Source: Rhodobacterales bacterium (lineage in GTDB: Bacteria; Pseudomonadota; Alphaproteobacteria; Rhodobacterales; Rhodobacteraceae). Taken from it: DNA of 64,000 nt. Position 1 is the stretch's first letter, and every line of letters starts with the position of its first letter. Below are positions 1-7,980 of this stretch, one piece after another. Where the stretch lies: contig PDOZ01000027.1 in assembly GCA_002747325.1 (NCBI GenBank), positions 1-64,000 on the forward strand. Direction: 5' to 3'. Both the position numbers and the translations under genes were made by a program. Under the pieces are notes generated by a model, which saw nothing but the letters and a program-made list of their open reading frames with translations, ran no database searches and was not told the DNA's origin.

Positions 1-79
1 CGCAACCCGCTTCGACAGACGCGCCGTCTACTTTCTCAGCTTCATACACCTCGCATCAGCAATGCTTTGGATGCGATAA
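1..79 (+). CDS. IS5-family transposase, C-terminal fragment cut by the window edge
   Basis: Reading from base 2, 25 codons run to a TAA at 77-79. The peptide begins ATRFDRRA and ends IHLASAMLWMR. This resembles the C-terminal tail of IS5-family transposases (pattern ATRYD...A...F...I.IA). The catalytic DDE core would lie outside the window. The family call is from memory of that tail and rests on a short match. Whether the full transposase is intact cannot be seen here. Confidence 0.68.
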   Translation, partial: ATRFDRRAVYFLSFIHLASAMLWMR

Positions 80-96
80 ATGTCGATTCAGCCTAG
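1..96 (+). mobile_element. Right end of an IS5-like insertion sequence (partial)
   Basis: The transposase stop is followed within 20 bases by CTAG (93-96), and ordinary intergenic DNA then begins. Some IS5 subgroups insert at CTAG-like sites with very short flanks after the transposase stop, so the element probably ends near 92-96. The left end and the matching terminal repeat are outside the window, so the boundary is inferred. Confidence 0.45.
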
Positions 97-103
97 GGCA
101 GCC

Positions 104-135
104 CCCCAAACACAAACGACCGCCCCGAAGGGCGG
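104..135 (-). terminator. Intrinsic terminator of sodB with GTTTGTGTTTG tail
   Basis: On the minus strand, just after sodB, a 6-bp stem CCGCCC/GGGCGG closes a TTCG tetraloop (120-135). It is followed by a T-rich tail reading GTTTGTGTTTGG instead of a plain U run. The same interrupted tail occurs after ilvC and after the acyl-CoA synthetase in this window. Confidence 0.75.
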
Positions 136-160
136 CCGCTTTGTCTTGCGCTCGCTACGA

Positions 161-760
161 TTACAGGCGGGAGGCGACGTTTTCCCAGTTTACCAGCTTG
201 TCGAGGAAGTTCGACAGGTAGGCCGGGCGTTTGTTGCGGAAGTCGATGTAGTAGGAATGCTCCCACACGTCACAGCCCAGAAGCGCGGTCTGGCCGAAGC
301 AGAGCGGGTTGACGCCGTTTTCGGTCTTGGTGACTTTCAGCCCGCCATCGGTGTCTTTCACCAGCCAGCACCAGCCGGAGCCGAACTGACCCGCACCCGC
401 AGCGGCAAATTCTTCCTTGAACTTGTCGACCGAACCAAAGCTCTCAACCAGCGCCTTTTCCAGCGCGCCCGGCATCGCCTTGCCATTCGGCCCCATCATT
501 TCCCAGAACTGCATATGGTTCCAGTGCTGCGACGCGTTATTGAAGATGCCGTTCTGCGCGACGGCGCCCGCGGCGTAGGTGCCCTTGACGATCTCTTCGA
601 GCGACTTGCCTTCCCACTCGGTGCCGGCGATCAGCTTGTTGCCGTTGTCGACATAGGCCTTGTGGTGCAGGTCGTGGTGGTATTCCAGCGTTTCCGCCGA
701 CATGCCGAGATCGGCCAGCGCATCATGGGAATACGGAAGATCGGGAAGTTCAAAAGCCAT
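161..760 (-). CDS. sodB: Superoxide dismutase, Fe/Mn family (iron type)
   Basis: A 199-residue cytoplasmic enzyme that dismutates superoxide to oxygen and hydrogen peroxide. The four metal ligands are visible: His28 (EYHHDLHH), His82 (WNH), Asp164 and His168 (CDVWEHSYY). The glutamine before the second ligand (NASQHWNH) and the GQFGSGW stretch fit the iron-type group, but metal choice cannot be settled from sequence. Length is normal for the family. The gene is monocistronic: its own terminator lies downstream and ccmI is divergent. A CGACA-TTT-TGTCG palindrome sits about 100 bp upstream, between the two divergent genes. Confidence 0.97.
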   Translation of the reverse strand: MAFELPDLPYSHDALADLGMSAETLEYHHDLHHKAYVDNGNKLIAGTEWEGKSLEEIVKGTYAAGAVAQNGIFNNASQHWNHMQFWEMMGPNGKAMPGALEKALVESFGSVDKFKEEFAAAGAGQFGSGWCWLVKDTDGGLKVTKTENGVNPLCFGQTALLGCDVWEHSYYIDFRNKRPAYLSNFLDKLVNWENVASRL

Positions 761-855
761 CAGGGCCCCCTGTTCGTTGTTGGTTTCTCGCCGGTAAATG
801 GGGGGCAGACGGGCGTAAGGTCAAGCCCCCGCCGCCCGGTTTTGCCTCATTTGCG

Positions 856-868
856 CGACATTTTGTCG
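856..868. promoter_or_regulatory. Palindrome CGACATTTTGTCG between sodB and ccmI
   Basis: A perfect 5-3-5 inverted repeat in the divergent intergenic region, about 100 bp from either start codon. A related 15-bp palindrome (CGACAAAATTTGTCG) lies upstream of the glutamate-type dehydrogenase at 21381-21395. It could be a regulator binding site. No regulator can be named. Confidence 0.3.
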
Positions 869-971
869 GTGTATGACCCGGTTTGACGCCAAAGGCGGGG
901 TTTTGCTACGCCTCCGGCTCCTGTATGGCAGGAGGGAAAACCCGGCGTGGCGCGAGGGAAACGGAGGCATC

Positions 972-2501
972 ATGGGCTTTTGGATTTTGGCAATTCTGAC
1001 CGGGGGGGCAAGCGTGGCGATGCTGGCCGCCGCGCTGCTGTCACGCCGCGATGGGCGCGCGGATGGGCGCATGGATGAAGCCAGCGACATCGAGGTTTAC
1101 AAGGCGCAGCTGGCGGATCTGGCGCGCGATGCGGAGCGCGGGGTGATCGGCGCGGAGGAAGCAGAACGCGCGCGCATCGAGATCGGGCGGCGGCTGTTGG
1201 AAGCGGACCGGCGGGCAGGCTCGGCGCATCTGCCGGGGGACAGCCCGCGTTGGGCCAATGCGCTGGCGCTGGTCGCGTCGGCGGCGCTGCTGTTGGGCGG
1301 CGGGGCGCTGGCCTATACCCGGCTCGGCGCGCCGGGCTATGCGGACCTGCCGCTGACCGAACGGCTCTCCGCCGCCAACAGCTTGCGCGAAAACCGGCCA
1401 TCGCAGGAAGAGGCGGAAGCGGATATGCCGGTCTGGTCCGGCCCACCGGAGGGCACGGACCCGGAATATATCGAACTGGTCACGGAACTGCGCGCCGCCA
1501 TGCGCGAGCGCCCCGGCGAATTGCAGGGGCAATACCTGTTGGCCACGCATGAAAGCGCGCTCGGCAATTACATTCCCGCCTATCAGGCCATGGCGAAAGT
1601 CATTGAAATCAAAGGCGAAACCGCGACGGATCGGGATTATGCGCAATATGCCGACCTGATGATCCTCGCCGCCGGGGGCTATGTGTCGCCGGAAGCGGAG
1701 CGTCTGTTGACACGGGCGATGGCGCGCAACCCGGCCAACCCGCAGGCGCGCTATTATTCCGGCCTGCTCTTTGCCCAAACCGCGCGCCCGGACCTTGCTT
1801 TCCGCATCTGGCGCGACCTGTGGGAAAGCTCGGAGCCGGATGATCCGTGGGTCGTGCCGCTGCGCAAGGATTTGCCGTTGGTGGCAAATCTGGCGGGGGT
1901 GGAATACAGCCTGCCGGAGTTGGTGCGCCTGCCCGATGCGGCGGATATTCTGGCGGCTGAAGACCTGACACAGGACCAGCGCCTCGCGGCCATCGCGGCC
2001 ATGGCGTCGCAGTTGATGGACCGGCTGGCGCAGCGCGGCGGCGAGGCGTCGGAATGGGCGCGGCTGATCAACGCTCTGGGCATTCTGGGCGAGCAGGAAC
2101 GGGCGGGCGCCATTTACGGCGAAGCGCGCACCGTGTTTGCCCTGCGTCCGCAGGATCTGGCCCTGATCGATCAGGCGGCCCGGAGCGTCCATGTGCGCCT
2201 GCCGGAAGACCCGGTGCGCGGGCCGGATGCAGCGACGGTGGAAGCGGCGCGCGATCTGTCAGAAGCGGAGCGCAACGCGATGATTTCCAGCATGATCGAC
2301 GGGCTGGAAGCGGAGTTGATGGCGGAAGGCGGATCGGTGGACCGCTGGGCGATGCTTTTGACATCGCTGGCAAAAACCGGCGACACGGCGCGGGCACAAG
2401 CGGCGCTTGACGCAGCAGTGGCGCAGTTTGCGGAGGACGGCGCGGCGCTTATTGTGCTGAACCGCGCGGCGGCGTCGGTGGGGCTGGAGGTCACGCCGTG
2501 A
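972..2501 (+). CDS. ccmI: Cytochrome c-type biogenesis protein CcmI
   Basis: An inner-membrane component of the System I cytochrome c maturation machinery, which handles apocytochrome and passes it to the haem ligation complex CcmFH. 509 residues from the ATG at 972, preceded by GGAGG at 964-968. The N-terminus MGFWILAIL forms the first membrane segment and a second lies at about residues 94-115. Between them is a charged cytoplasmic loop with the usual leucine-rich helical character. The rest is a TPR-like periplasmic domain. A longer reading from 873 lacks a ribosome site. The stop overlaps the ruvX start (GTGA), so the two are translationally coupled. Other ccm genes are not in the window. 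Confidence 0.9.
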   Translation: MGFWILAILTGGASVAMLAAALLSRRDGRADGRMDEASDIEVYKAQLADLARDAERGVIGAEEAERARIEIGRRLLEADRRAGSAHLPGDSPRWANALALVASAALLLGGGALAYTRLGAPGYADLPLTERLSAANSLRENRPSQEEAEADMPVWSGPPEGTDPEYIELVTELRAAMRERPGELQGQYLLATHESALGNYIPAYQAMAKVIEIKGETATDRDYAQYADLMILAAGGYVSPEAERLLTRAMARNPANPQARYYSGLLFAQTARPDLAFRIWRDLWESSEPDDPWVVPLRKDLPLVANLAGVEYSLPELVRLPDAADILAAEDLTQDQRLAAIAAMASQLMDRLAQRGGEASEWARLINALGILGEQERAGAIYGEARTVFALRPQDLALIDQAARSVHVRLPEDPVRGPDAATVEAARDLSEAERNAMISSMIDGLEAELMAEGGSVDRWAMLLTSLAKTGDTARAQAALDAAVAQFAEDGAALIVLNRAAASVGLEVTP

Positions 2502-2962
2502 TCTTCGAGGATCTGGCCGAGTTTCGCGCCGCCTGCCCGCCGCGCCGGGCGCTTTTGGGGCTCGATCTGGGCACCAAGACCATCGGCGTGGCGATTTCTG
2601 ACGAGGGCTGGCGCGTGGCCTCGCCTTTGGAAACCATCCGGCGCAAGAAGTTTGGCGCGGATGCAGAAGCACTCCTGCGCCTCGCGGCGGGGCGTCAGGC
2701 GGGGGGCGTCGTGCTGGGCCTGCCGCGCAACATGGACGGCTCAGAAGGGCCGCGTTGTCAGGCCACCCGCGCCTTCGCACGCAACCTGTCGCACAAGACC
2801 GAATTACCAATCACCTTCTGGGACGAACGCCTCTCCAGCGTCGCTGCCGAACGCGCCATGCTGGAAGCCGACATGAATCGCACCGCCCGCGCCGAACGCA
2901 TCGACCACATCGCCGCCGGGCTGATCCTGCAAGGCGCGCTGGATCGGTTCGGTAATCTGTGA
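2498..2962 (+). CDS. ruvX: Putative pre-16S rRNA nuclease / Holliday junction resolvase-like YqgF
   Basis: 154 residues, starting at a GTG that overlaps the ccmI stop by four bases. The RNase H-like fold is marked by GLDLGTKTIGVAI (first acidic residue), GLPRNMDGSEG, WDERLSS (second acidic residue) and IDHIAAGLIL near the C-terminus (third acidic residue). The family is linked to maturation of the 16S rRNA 5' end and was earlier described as a Holliday junction resolvase. Length is typical. Its coupling with ccmI gives no obvious functional link. Confidence 0.93.
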   Translation: MIFEDLAEFRAACPPRRALLGLDLGTKTIGVAISDEGWRVASPLETIRRKKFGADAEALLRLAAGRQAGGVVLGLPRNMDGSEGPRCQATRAFARNLSHKTELPITFWDERLSSVAAERAMLEADMNRTARAERIDHIAAGLILQGALDRFGNL

Positions 2963-3064
2963 GGCTTGCAGGTTTTCAACCTTTTCTCGGCTGATTGTTG
3001 AAAAAGTATAATTTTTCCTGCATTTTTTCCGCTTTTGACCGCCAGAATGTTCGATTTGTGCAAG

Positions 3065-3576
3065 TCATAGCGCATCGCCCCATGCTGCCTGTTGCAGGGT
3101 AACGCGGTAGCCGTCGGGGTCTTCAAAGATGCGCCCTAAGCGGTCCCAATAGGGGTTGAAGGCGCAGACGGGCGAAAACCCGGCGCGTTGCATACGCCGA
3201 ACCGCCGCTTCCCACTGCGCGCGGTCGGGCAGGTAAAACACCAGCAGGTTGTCTTCGGTCGGCGCGCGGCCTGCGGTATGGGCCGCATTTTTGGTAAATT
3301 CAAAATGGTAGGGACTGCGCGGGTCGCCCAGCATCATACCGTCAAAACCGTCATGATCGGTGAATTGCCCGAGGATTTCCAGCCCGCGCCCGTCGACATA
3401 GAGCGAAATCGATTTGATCTGTAACAGGGCACATCAAAATTCACGTTCGAAATCAGCAGGATGCGGATGGAGAGGCAGCGAATTTTGATTCAGATTTATC
3501 GATTTCTGCTCTGGAACGGGATCAGGGCTTCGATATTGTCGGTTGGGCGGGCGACGCGCAGTTTGGGGTAGGTCAT
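3065..3576 (-). pseudogene. VOC (glyoxalase/bleomycin-resistance) family gene, YycE-like, interrupted by a 110-bp insertion
   Basis: The 3' part (3065-3400) encodes VDGRGLEILGQFTDHDGFDG..., then HFEFT, NLLVFYLPD and FEDPDGYRVTL, a typical VOC C-terminal half. Its expected N-terminus, MTYPKLRVARPTDNIEALIPF, lies upstream at 3576-3511 behind the ATG at 3576. Stop codons and an inverted-repeat segment separate the two halves. Removing 3401-3510 plus one TA restores a continuous frame ...LIPF-YVDGRGLEIL. The insertion brings in in-frame stops, so the full protein cannot be made. A 90-residue product from the internal ATG at 3337 is possible but would lack the first beta strand of the fold. The substrate is unknown. 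Confidence 0.8.
3401..3510. mobile_element. MITE-like inverted-repeat element (~110 bp) inside a VOC gene
   Basis: The ends are imperfect inverted repeats: GAGCGAAATCGATTTGATCTG on the left, and on the opposite strand from the right GAGCAGAAATCGATAAATCTG. A second inner pair, TCAAAATTC, occurs in both arms. The element carries no coding capacity and is more AT-rich than its surroundings. It is flanked by TA on the left and TG on the right. This would fit a TA target duplication, as made by IS630/Tc1-type transposases, with one mutated copy. The transposon family is inference. Insertion is shown directly by the split reading frame around it. Confidence 0.7.
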
Positions 3577-3619
3577 TTTGGGTTCCTGTTGAGTTGGGAG
3601 CCGGCCCCCTCACAACAAA

Positions 3620-3699
3620 CCGGGGGGCCAGCCCCCCGGACCTCACTCTTAACTGGGGGCCAGCCCCCAGACCCCCGGAGTATTTCCCCTAAGAAGAAG
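3620..3699 (+). repeat. Twin CCAG-loop hairpins followed by the GAGTATTT...AAGAAGAAG motif (copy 1)
   Basis: Two perfect hairpins, each with the tetraloop CCAG, lie at 3620-3639 (8-bp stem CCGGGGGG) and 3653-3670 (7-bp stem CTGGGGG). They are followed by a 22-base motif at 3678-3699 of the form GAGTATTT-CCC-CTAAGAAGAAG. The module sits between the ends of dctD and the broken VOC gene. Three more motif copies occur in the window (39249, 62014, 62273 complement). Confidence 0.8.
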
Positions 3700-3705
3700 G
3701 GGGGA

Positions 3706-5040
3706 TCAGAGGTAATCGGAGCGTTGCAGGCCGTATTTGGCCATTTTTTCGTTCAGAGTTCGACGGGGCAGGCAGAGTTCTTCCATCACGCCGACGATCG
3801 AGCCTTTGTGGCGGCGCATCGTGTTGTCGATCAGCATGCGTTCGAAGGCTTCGACATATTCTTTCAGCGGTTTGCCTTCGGTGGTCATGGTGGTCGGCTG
3901 CACGTCCTCGTGGTCGTTCATCAGGAGCGAGGAGATGGTGCCGGTGCCGCGGCGGCTTTGCAGCACGGCGCGTTCGGCGATGTTGATCAGCTGGCGGATA
4001 TTGCCGGGCCACGGAGCTTGCAGAAGCTGGGCCGCTTCCTGTGCGGTGACTTTCGGGGCGGCGCAGCCATATTCTTCGGCAAACTGGTCCGCGAAGCCGG
4101 TGAACAGCATCAGGATGTCCTCGCCGCGCTGGCGCAGCGGAGGCAGCACCAGTTTCATCGCCGCCAGCCGGTAATACAGATCCGGGCGCAGGCAATCTTC
4201 GCAGGATTTTTCCGCGTCCTGCAGGTTGCAGATGGCGACGACGCGGGTTTCCGCCGGTTCGCCCTGCTCGTTGATCCAGGCCAGCAGGCGGGTTTGCAGC
4301 CCCATGGGCAGCGCCTCGATGTCCTCCAGCACCAGCGTCCCGCCGCGCGCCTCTTCGACATAGGGTTGCTGCCCCCCCTCCTCCATCGGCCCGAACAGCT
4401 TCTTGCCAAGAGCTTCTTCATCATCGCCGCCGCAGCGCACGGTGACGAATTTGCGCCCGGCTTTGGCGCCGACCGCATGTAGCGCATGTGCCACGAGGGT
4501 CTTGCCGGTGCCGGTTTCGCCGTCGATCAGCACATGGCCCTCCGACTGGGCGATGTCGAGAATATCCTCGCGCAGACGCTCCATGATCGGGCTGGCGCCG
4601 ATGAGTTTCTTCATGATCGTGGTGCCATCGGACAATTCGCGGCGCAGGGCGCGCGCATCCAGCGCCATGCGCCGGTTCTGCGTGGCCTTCTTGGCCAGTT
4701 GGGTCATCCGGTCCGGGTTGAACGGTTTTTCGAGAAAGTCATAGGCGCCGACCCGCATCGCCTCGACCGCCATCGGCACGTCGCCATGCCCGGTGATCAT
4801 GATGACCGGCAGCGAACTGTCGAGGCTCATCAGCTTCTTGAGGAATTTCATCCCGTCCATGCCGGGCATACGGATATCGGAGATCACCACGCCGGGAAAA
4901 TCCGCGCCGACGCTTTTGAGCGCTTCCTCGGCGGAGGCGTAGGTCTCGGTGTCAAATCCCGACAGCGCCAGCCACTGGCTGATCGACTGCCGCATGTCCT
5001 GTTCATCGTCAACGATGGCGATTTTCATAGCCTGTGCCAT
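3706..5040 (-). CDS. dctD: DctD-like response regulator of the NtrC family, lacking the GAFTGA loop
   Basis: 444 residues from the ATG at 5040 (MAQAMKIAIVDDE). An ATG 36 bases further upstream would add residues foreign to the family. The receiver domain has DDE at 11-13, phospho-acceptor Asp55 and Lys105 (EKPF). The AAA+ domain has Walker A GETGTGKT at 174-181 and arginine-rich sensor regions (RPDLYYRL). The C-terminal HTH covers about residues 412-435. Two key elements are altered: the loop that should read GAFTGA is LFGPMEEGGQQPY (215-227), and Walker B ends LED instead of LDE. GAFTGA contacts sigma-54, so this regulator probably cannot open sigma-54 promoters. Its partner kinase gene dctB lies 69 bp upstream in the same operon. 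Confidence 0.88.
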   Translation of the reverse strand: MAQAMKIAIVDDEQDMRQSISQWLALSGFDTETYASAEEALKSVGADFPGVVISDIRMPGMDGMKFLKKLMSLDSSLPVIMITGHGDVPMAVEAMRVGAYDFLEKPFNPDRMTQLAKKATQNRRMALDARALRRELSDGTTIMKKLIGASPIMERLREDILDIAQSEGHVLIDGETGTGKTLVAHALHAVGAKAGRKFVTVRCGGDDEEALGKKLFGPMEEGGQQPYVEEARGGTLVLEDIEALPMGLQTRLLAWINEQGEPAETRVVAICNLQDAEKSCEDCLRPDLYYRLAAMKLVLPPLRQRGEDILMLFTGFADQFAEEYGCAAPKVTAQEAAQLLQAPWPGNIRQLINIAERAVLQSRRGTGTISSLLMNDHEDVQPTTMTTEGKPLKEYVEAFERMLIDNTMRRHKGSIVGVMEELCLPRRTLNEKMAKYGLQRSDYL

Positions 5041-5109
5041 TCTCTTACACCCCTCTGGCTCCCCGGAGCCGTTCATCCGAAGCTATCCCAACTTCGCCGG
5101 GAATGCGAC

Positions 5110-6936
5110 TTATTCCGCCGCTTCCTTGCCCGGTTTCTCTTCACTTTTCTGATAGATAGGGAGTTCCACGTCAAATACAGCCCCCCCCTCGGGCGCATTT
5201 CGGGCGGTGAGCCGCCCACCGAACTCGGAAACGAAGCCCGATGAGATGGCAAGGCCGAGGCCCACGCCGTCGCCCGGCGCCTTCGTGGTGTAGAACGGCT
5301 CGAAGAGTTGTTCGAGGTCGCGCACCCCCGGCCCGTTGTCGCGCACCATCAGATGCGCGAGGTCGCCTGCGGTGACAATAATCTCGATTTCCGGCTGCTC
5401 AACCTGCTTGGTCGCGTCCATCGCGTTGCGAAACAGGTTGATCAGCACCTGTTCCATGCGCACCCGGTCGAGCATCACCCGCACCGGCGCGCGCGGCATT
5501 TTGCGGGTAATATCGACATGGCGGCGCTTGAGTTGCGGCTCCATCATCGACAGGGCGGAGGACACGCAGTCGCGCAGGTCCACCGGCTCAAACGCCTCGC
5601 CGCCCTTGCGCGCATAGGATTTGAGCTGGCGGGTGATGGCGCCCATGCGCTCGATCAGGTCGTCGATGCGCTGAAAGGAGGAAAGCGCCTCTTCCGGGCG
5701 GCGGCGTTGCAGGAGCAGCTTGGCCCCGGCGAGGTAGGTCTTCATGGCGGCGAGGGGCTGGTTCAACTCGTGGCTCACCGCCGCCGACATCTCCCCCAGC
5801 GCCGCCAGTTTCGAGCTTTGCGCCAGCGTCTGTTCTGCGACCTGCAAATGCGCTTCCGCCTTCTGGCGCTCGGCAATTTCGCGGCTCAAGGCTTCGTTCA
5901 GCACCCGCAATTCGGCGCTTTCCGCCCGCGCCTCGCGGCTCTGATAGGTGGCGCGGCGTGAGATCAGGTAAAAGGCCAGCGCCATCAGCACGGCAAAAGC
6001 CATGATTTCCAGCGCCAGAATGCCGTTCACCGCCTCGCGCACCGAGGCATAGGTCGTGAAGGACACAACGCGCCAGCCCTGAAACGGGATGCGGATTTCC
6101 TGCCGAATCACGTCATCGCCAGCGAACAGCCCGTCCGGGTTGATGGCAGTCCAGTTATTCGTCCGATCCAAGGCGCGCTCAATGGCGCCGGGCGGGGCAA
6201 GGGCGGCGACCGCATCCGCCTCTTTCAGCCCGCGCCAGAGCGGCTCCGTCGAGATCAGGATTTCGCCGCTGGCATCCGTGACCATCACCGCATCGGAAAT
6301 CCCCGACCAGCTTTCCTCGAACTTGGCGAGGTCCACCTCGACCACGATGACCCCGATCAGCCGCCCCGCCGCCTCAATCTTGCGCGAATAGGTGAAGGCG
6401 TGCAGCCCGACCTCGTTGGAGGTGATGTTGAAGGTGGTTTCCGTCGAGCGCAGCGCATCAACGAAGAAAGGTTGCGAGCGATACAGCGTGCCCAGGAGTT
6501 CGCGCCGGGTGCTGGCCACCGCGCGGCCCTCCTCATCGAGCAGCATGATGGCGGCGGCGCCGATTTCGTCGCGAAAGGAGATAAGCCGTTGAGTTGAAAA
6601 GAGATAATCGTCTTCCGTCAGCGCGTCGATCAGGTTCGGGTCGCGCGAGAGCAGTAGCGGCACGACCGAGTTTCGCTGCAATTCCGAGATCAGGTTGCCC
6701 GCGTAAAGCGCGATGCGCAGCTCGGCGCGGTTGCGGGTATTTTCGGTATATTGCTGCGTCAGAAAGCCGTTGGAATACCAGACAATGCCCGCCGCGATCA
6801 GGGTTGCGGCGAGAAACAGGAGGCGCACCGGCAGCGACAGAGTCGCCGGTAAGCGCCTCGCCTCTTTCGGCGCCGCAGAATCGGCAAAGACGCCCGCCGA
6901 TCCCCCGTCTGACTGGATGATTTCCCCCTGAGACAT
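5110..6936 (-). CDS. dctB: DctB-like sensor histidine kinase
   Basis: 608 residues, membrane bound. Transmembrane segments at about 35-54 and 305-326 enclose a periplasmic double-PDC-type sensor region, a fold that in this family binds C4-dicarboxylates. After a coiled coil comes the dimerisation/phosphoacceptor domain with His389 (SAAVSHELNQPLAAMKTYL). The ATP-binding domain has the N box around Asn500-Asn504, DNGPG at 533-537, and a G2 box GVGLGLAIS near 557-565. It is the first gene of the dctB-dctD operon. No dctPQM transporter gene lies next to it, so the ligand is inferred from family resemblance only. Confidence 0.88.
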   Translation of the reverse strand: MSQGEIIQSDGGSAGVFADSAAPKEARRLPATLSLPVRLLFLAATLIAAGIVWYSNGFLTQQYTENTRNRAELRIALYAGNLISELQRNSVVPLLLSRDPNLIDALTEDDYLFSTQRLISFRDEIGAAAIMLLDEEGRAVASTRRELLGTLYRSQPFFVDALRSTETTFNITSNEVGLHAFTYSRKIEAAGRLIGVIVVEVDLAKFEESWSGISDAVMVTDASGEILISTEPLWRGLKEADAVAALAPPGAIERALDRTNNWTAINPDGLFAGDDVIRQEIRIPFQGWRVVSFTTYASVREAVNGILALEIMAFAVLMALAFYLISRRATYQSREARAESAELRVLNEALSREIAERQKAEAHLQVAEQTLAQSSKLAALGEMSAAVSHELNQPLAAMKTYLAGAKLLLQRRRPEEALSSFQRIDDLIERMGAITRQLKSYARKGGEAFEPVDLRDCVSSALSMMEPQLKRRHVDITRKMPRAPVRVMLDRVRMEQVLINLFRNAMDATKQVEQPEIEIIVTAGDLAHLMVRDNGPGVRDLEQLFEPFYTTKAPGDGVGLGLAISSGFVSEFGGRLTARNAPEGGAVFDVELPIYQKSEEKPGKEAAE

Positions 6937-7057
6937 GGCGGCAACTTAGCGCCGGGGCCGGGAGGCGACAATCGCCCGCGATCCGCCCCCTTGCGCGCGC
7001 GGAAAATTGCGCATCCGGGCCATGCAGGGCCGCGAAGTGATGCGGGCGGGCAACAGG

Positions 7058-7726
7058 TCAGGCTTCCGCCAGCGCCTCCACAAGCGTGCGGAACATCGCC
7101 GTGCCATCCGTGCCGCCATGCGCCGCATCCACCGCGCGTTCCGGGTGCGGCATCATGCCCAGCACCCGCCGGTTTTCCGACAACACGCCCGCAATATCGG
7201 CGGTCGAGCCGTTCGGGTTATCGCAGTAGGTGAAGGCGATGCGGTCCTCGCCGCGCAGGCGCTCCAGCGTCGCCGCATCCGCCGAATAATTGCCGTCGTG
7301 ATGCGCCACCGGCACCACGACTTCCTGCCCCGCCGCGTAGCCGCGCGTGAAAGCGCTGTCGGTGGTCGCGACCTTGAGGCCGACGTTTTTGCAGATGAAT
7401 TTCAGGTTGGCATTGCGCATCAGCGCGCCGGGCAACAGGCCGGTTTCCGTCAACACCTGAAAGCCGTTGCACACCCCCAGCACAAACCCGCCGCGCTCCG
7501 CGTGCTGCACCAGCGAGCGCGAGATCGGGCTTTGCGCCGCAATCGCCCCGCAGCGCAGGTAATCACCGAAGGAAAACCCGCCGGGAACCCCAACGATATC
7601 AATGCCTTGCGGCAGATGATCGTCCTTGTGCCAGACCATCGTGACCTCGGCCCCGGCATTCTCGAACGCCACCGCCATATCCCGGTCGCAGTTGGAGCCG
7701 GGAAAGACCAGAACCGCCGCCTTCAT
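7058..7726 (-). CDS. purQ: Phosphoribosylformylglycinamidine synthase, glutaminase subunit PurQ
   Basis: 222 residues. This class I glutamine amidotransferase supplies ammonia to PurL in step four of purine synthesis. The start is the ATG at 7726 ([16 protein letters not shown]), which overlaps the purS stop by four bases (ATGA). The nucleophile cysteine is in LGVCNGFQ, and the histidine and glutamate of the triad are near the C-terminus (PHPERA). Third gene of purC-purS-purQ. purL is not in the window. Confidence 0.97.
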   Translation of the reverse strand: MKAAVLVFPGSNCDRDMAVAFENAGAEVTMVWHKDDHLPQGIDIVGVPGGFSFGDYLRCGAIAAQSPISRSLVQHAERGGFVLGVCNGFQVLTETGLLPGALMRNANLKFICKNVGLKVATTDSAFTRGYAAGQEVVVPVAHHDGNYSADAATLERLRGEDRIAFTYCDNPNGSTADIAGVLSENRRVLGMMPHPERAVDAAHGGTDGTAMFRTLVEALAEA

Positions 7727-7959
7727 TGTTCCAGCACCTCGATCTGGTAGTTTTCGATCACCGTGTTGGCGAGCAGTTTTTCGCACATCTCGACGATGGT
7801 TGCCTCCGAGGTGCCCGCCGCGACTTCCAGCTCAATCACCTTCCCCTGACGCACCTTTTCAACGCCGGCAAAGCCCAGCGAGCCCAACGCGTGGCGCACC
7901 GCTTCCCCCTGCGGGTCCAGCACACCGGATTTCAGCATGATATCGACGCGAACTTTCAT
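7723..7959 (-). CDS. purS: Phosphoribosylformylglycinamidine synthase subunit PurS
   Basis: A 78-residue small subunit that bridges PurQ and the small-type PurL in the FGAM synthase complex. The pattern [21 protein letters not shown] is the family's usual opening, and LGF..V..VR.GK.IEL follows. Its stop overlaps the purQ start (ATGA), and it begins 21 bp after purC ends. Presence of purS implies the three-part enzyme used by most bacteria outside the enterics. Confidence 0.96.
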   Translation of the reverse strand: MKVRVDIMLKSGVLDPQGEAVRHALGSLGFAGVEKVRQGKVIELEVAAGTSEATIVEMCEKLLANTVIENYQIEVLEQ

Positions 7960-7980
7960 TGATTTTCCCCTTGGGCTGGC

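Noticed and set aside
1041..2192. A 383-codon minus-strand frame opposite ccmI
   Set aside because: It is a mirror-frame artefact; CcmI has the expected membrane and TPR-like features and a good start site.
2973..3004. AT-rich inverted repeat TTTTCAAC/GTTGAAAA after ruvX, considered as a terminator
   Set aside because: The stem is A+T-rich with a 16-base loop and no following U tract on the plus strand, so it is too weak to claim.
3188..3424. Short plus-strand frame across the VOC pseudogene
   Set aside because: No ribosome site or recognisable protein; the minus-strand VOC sequence explains the region.
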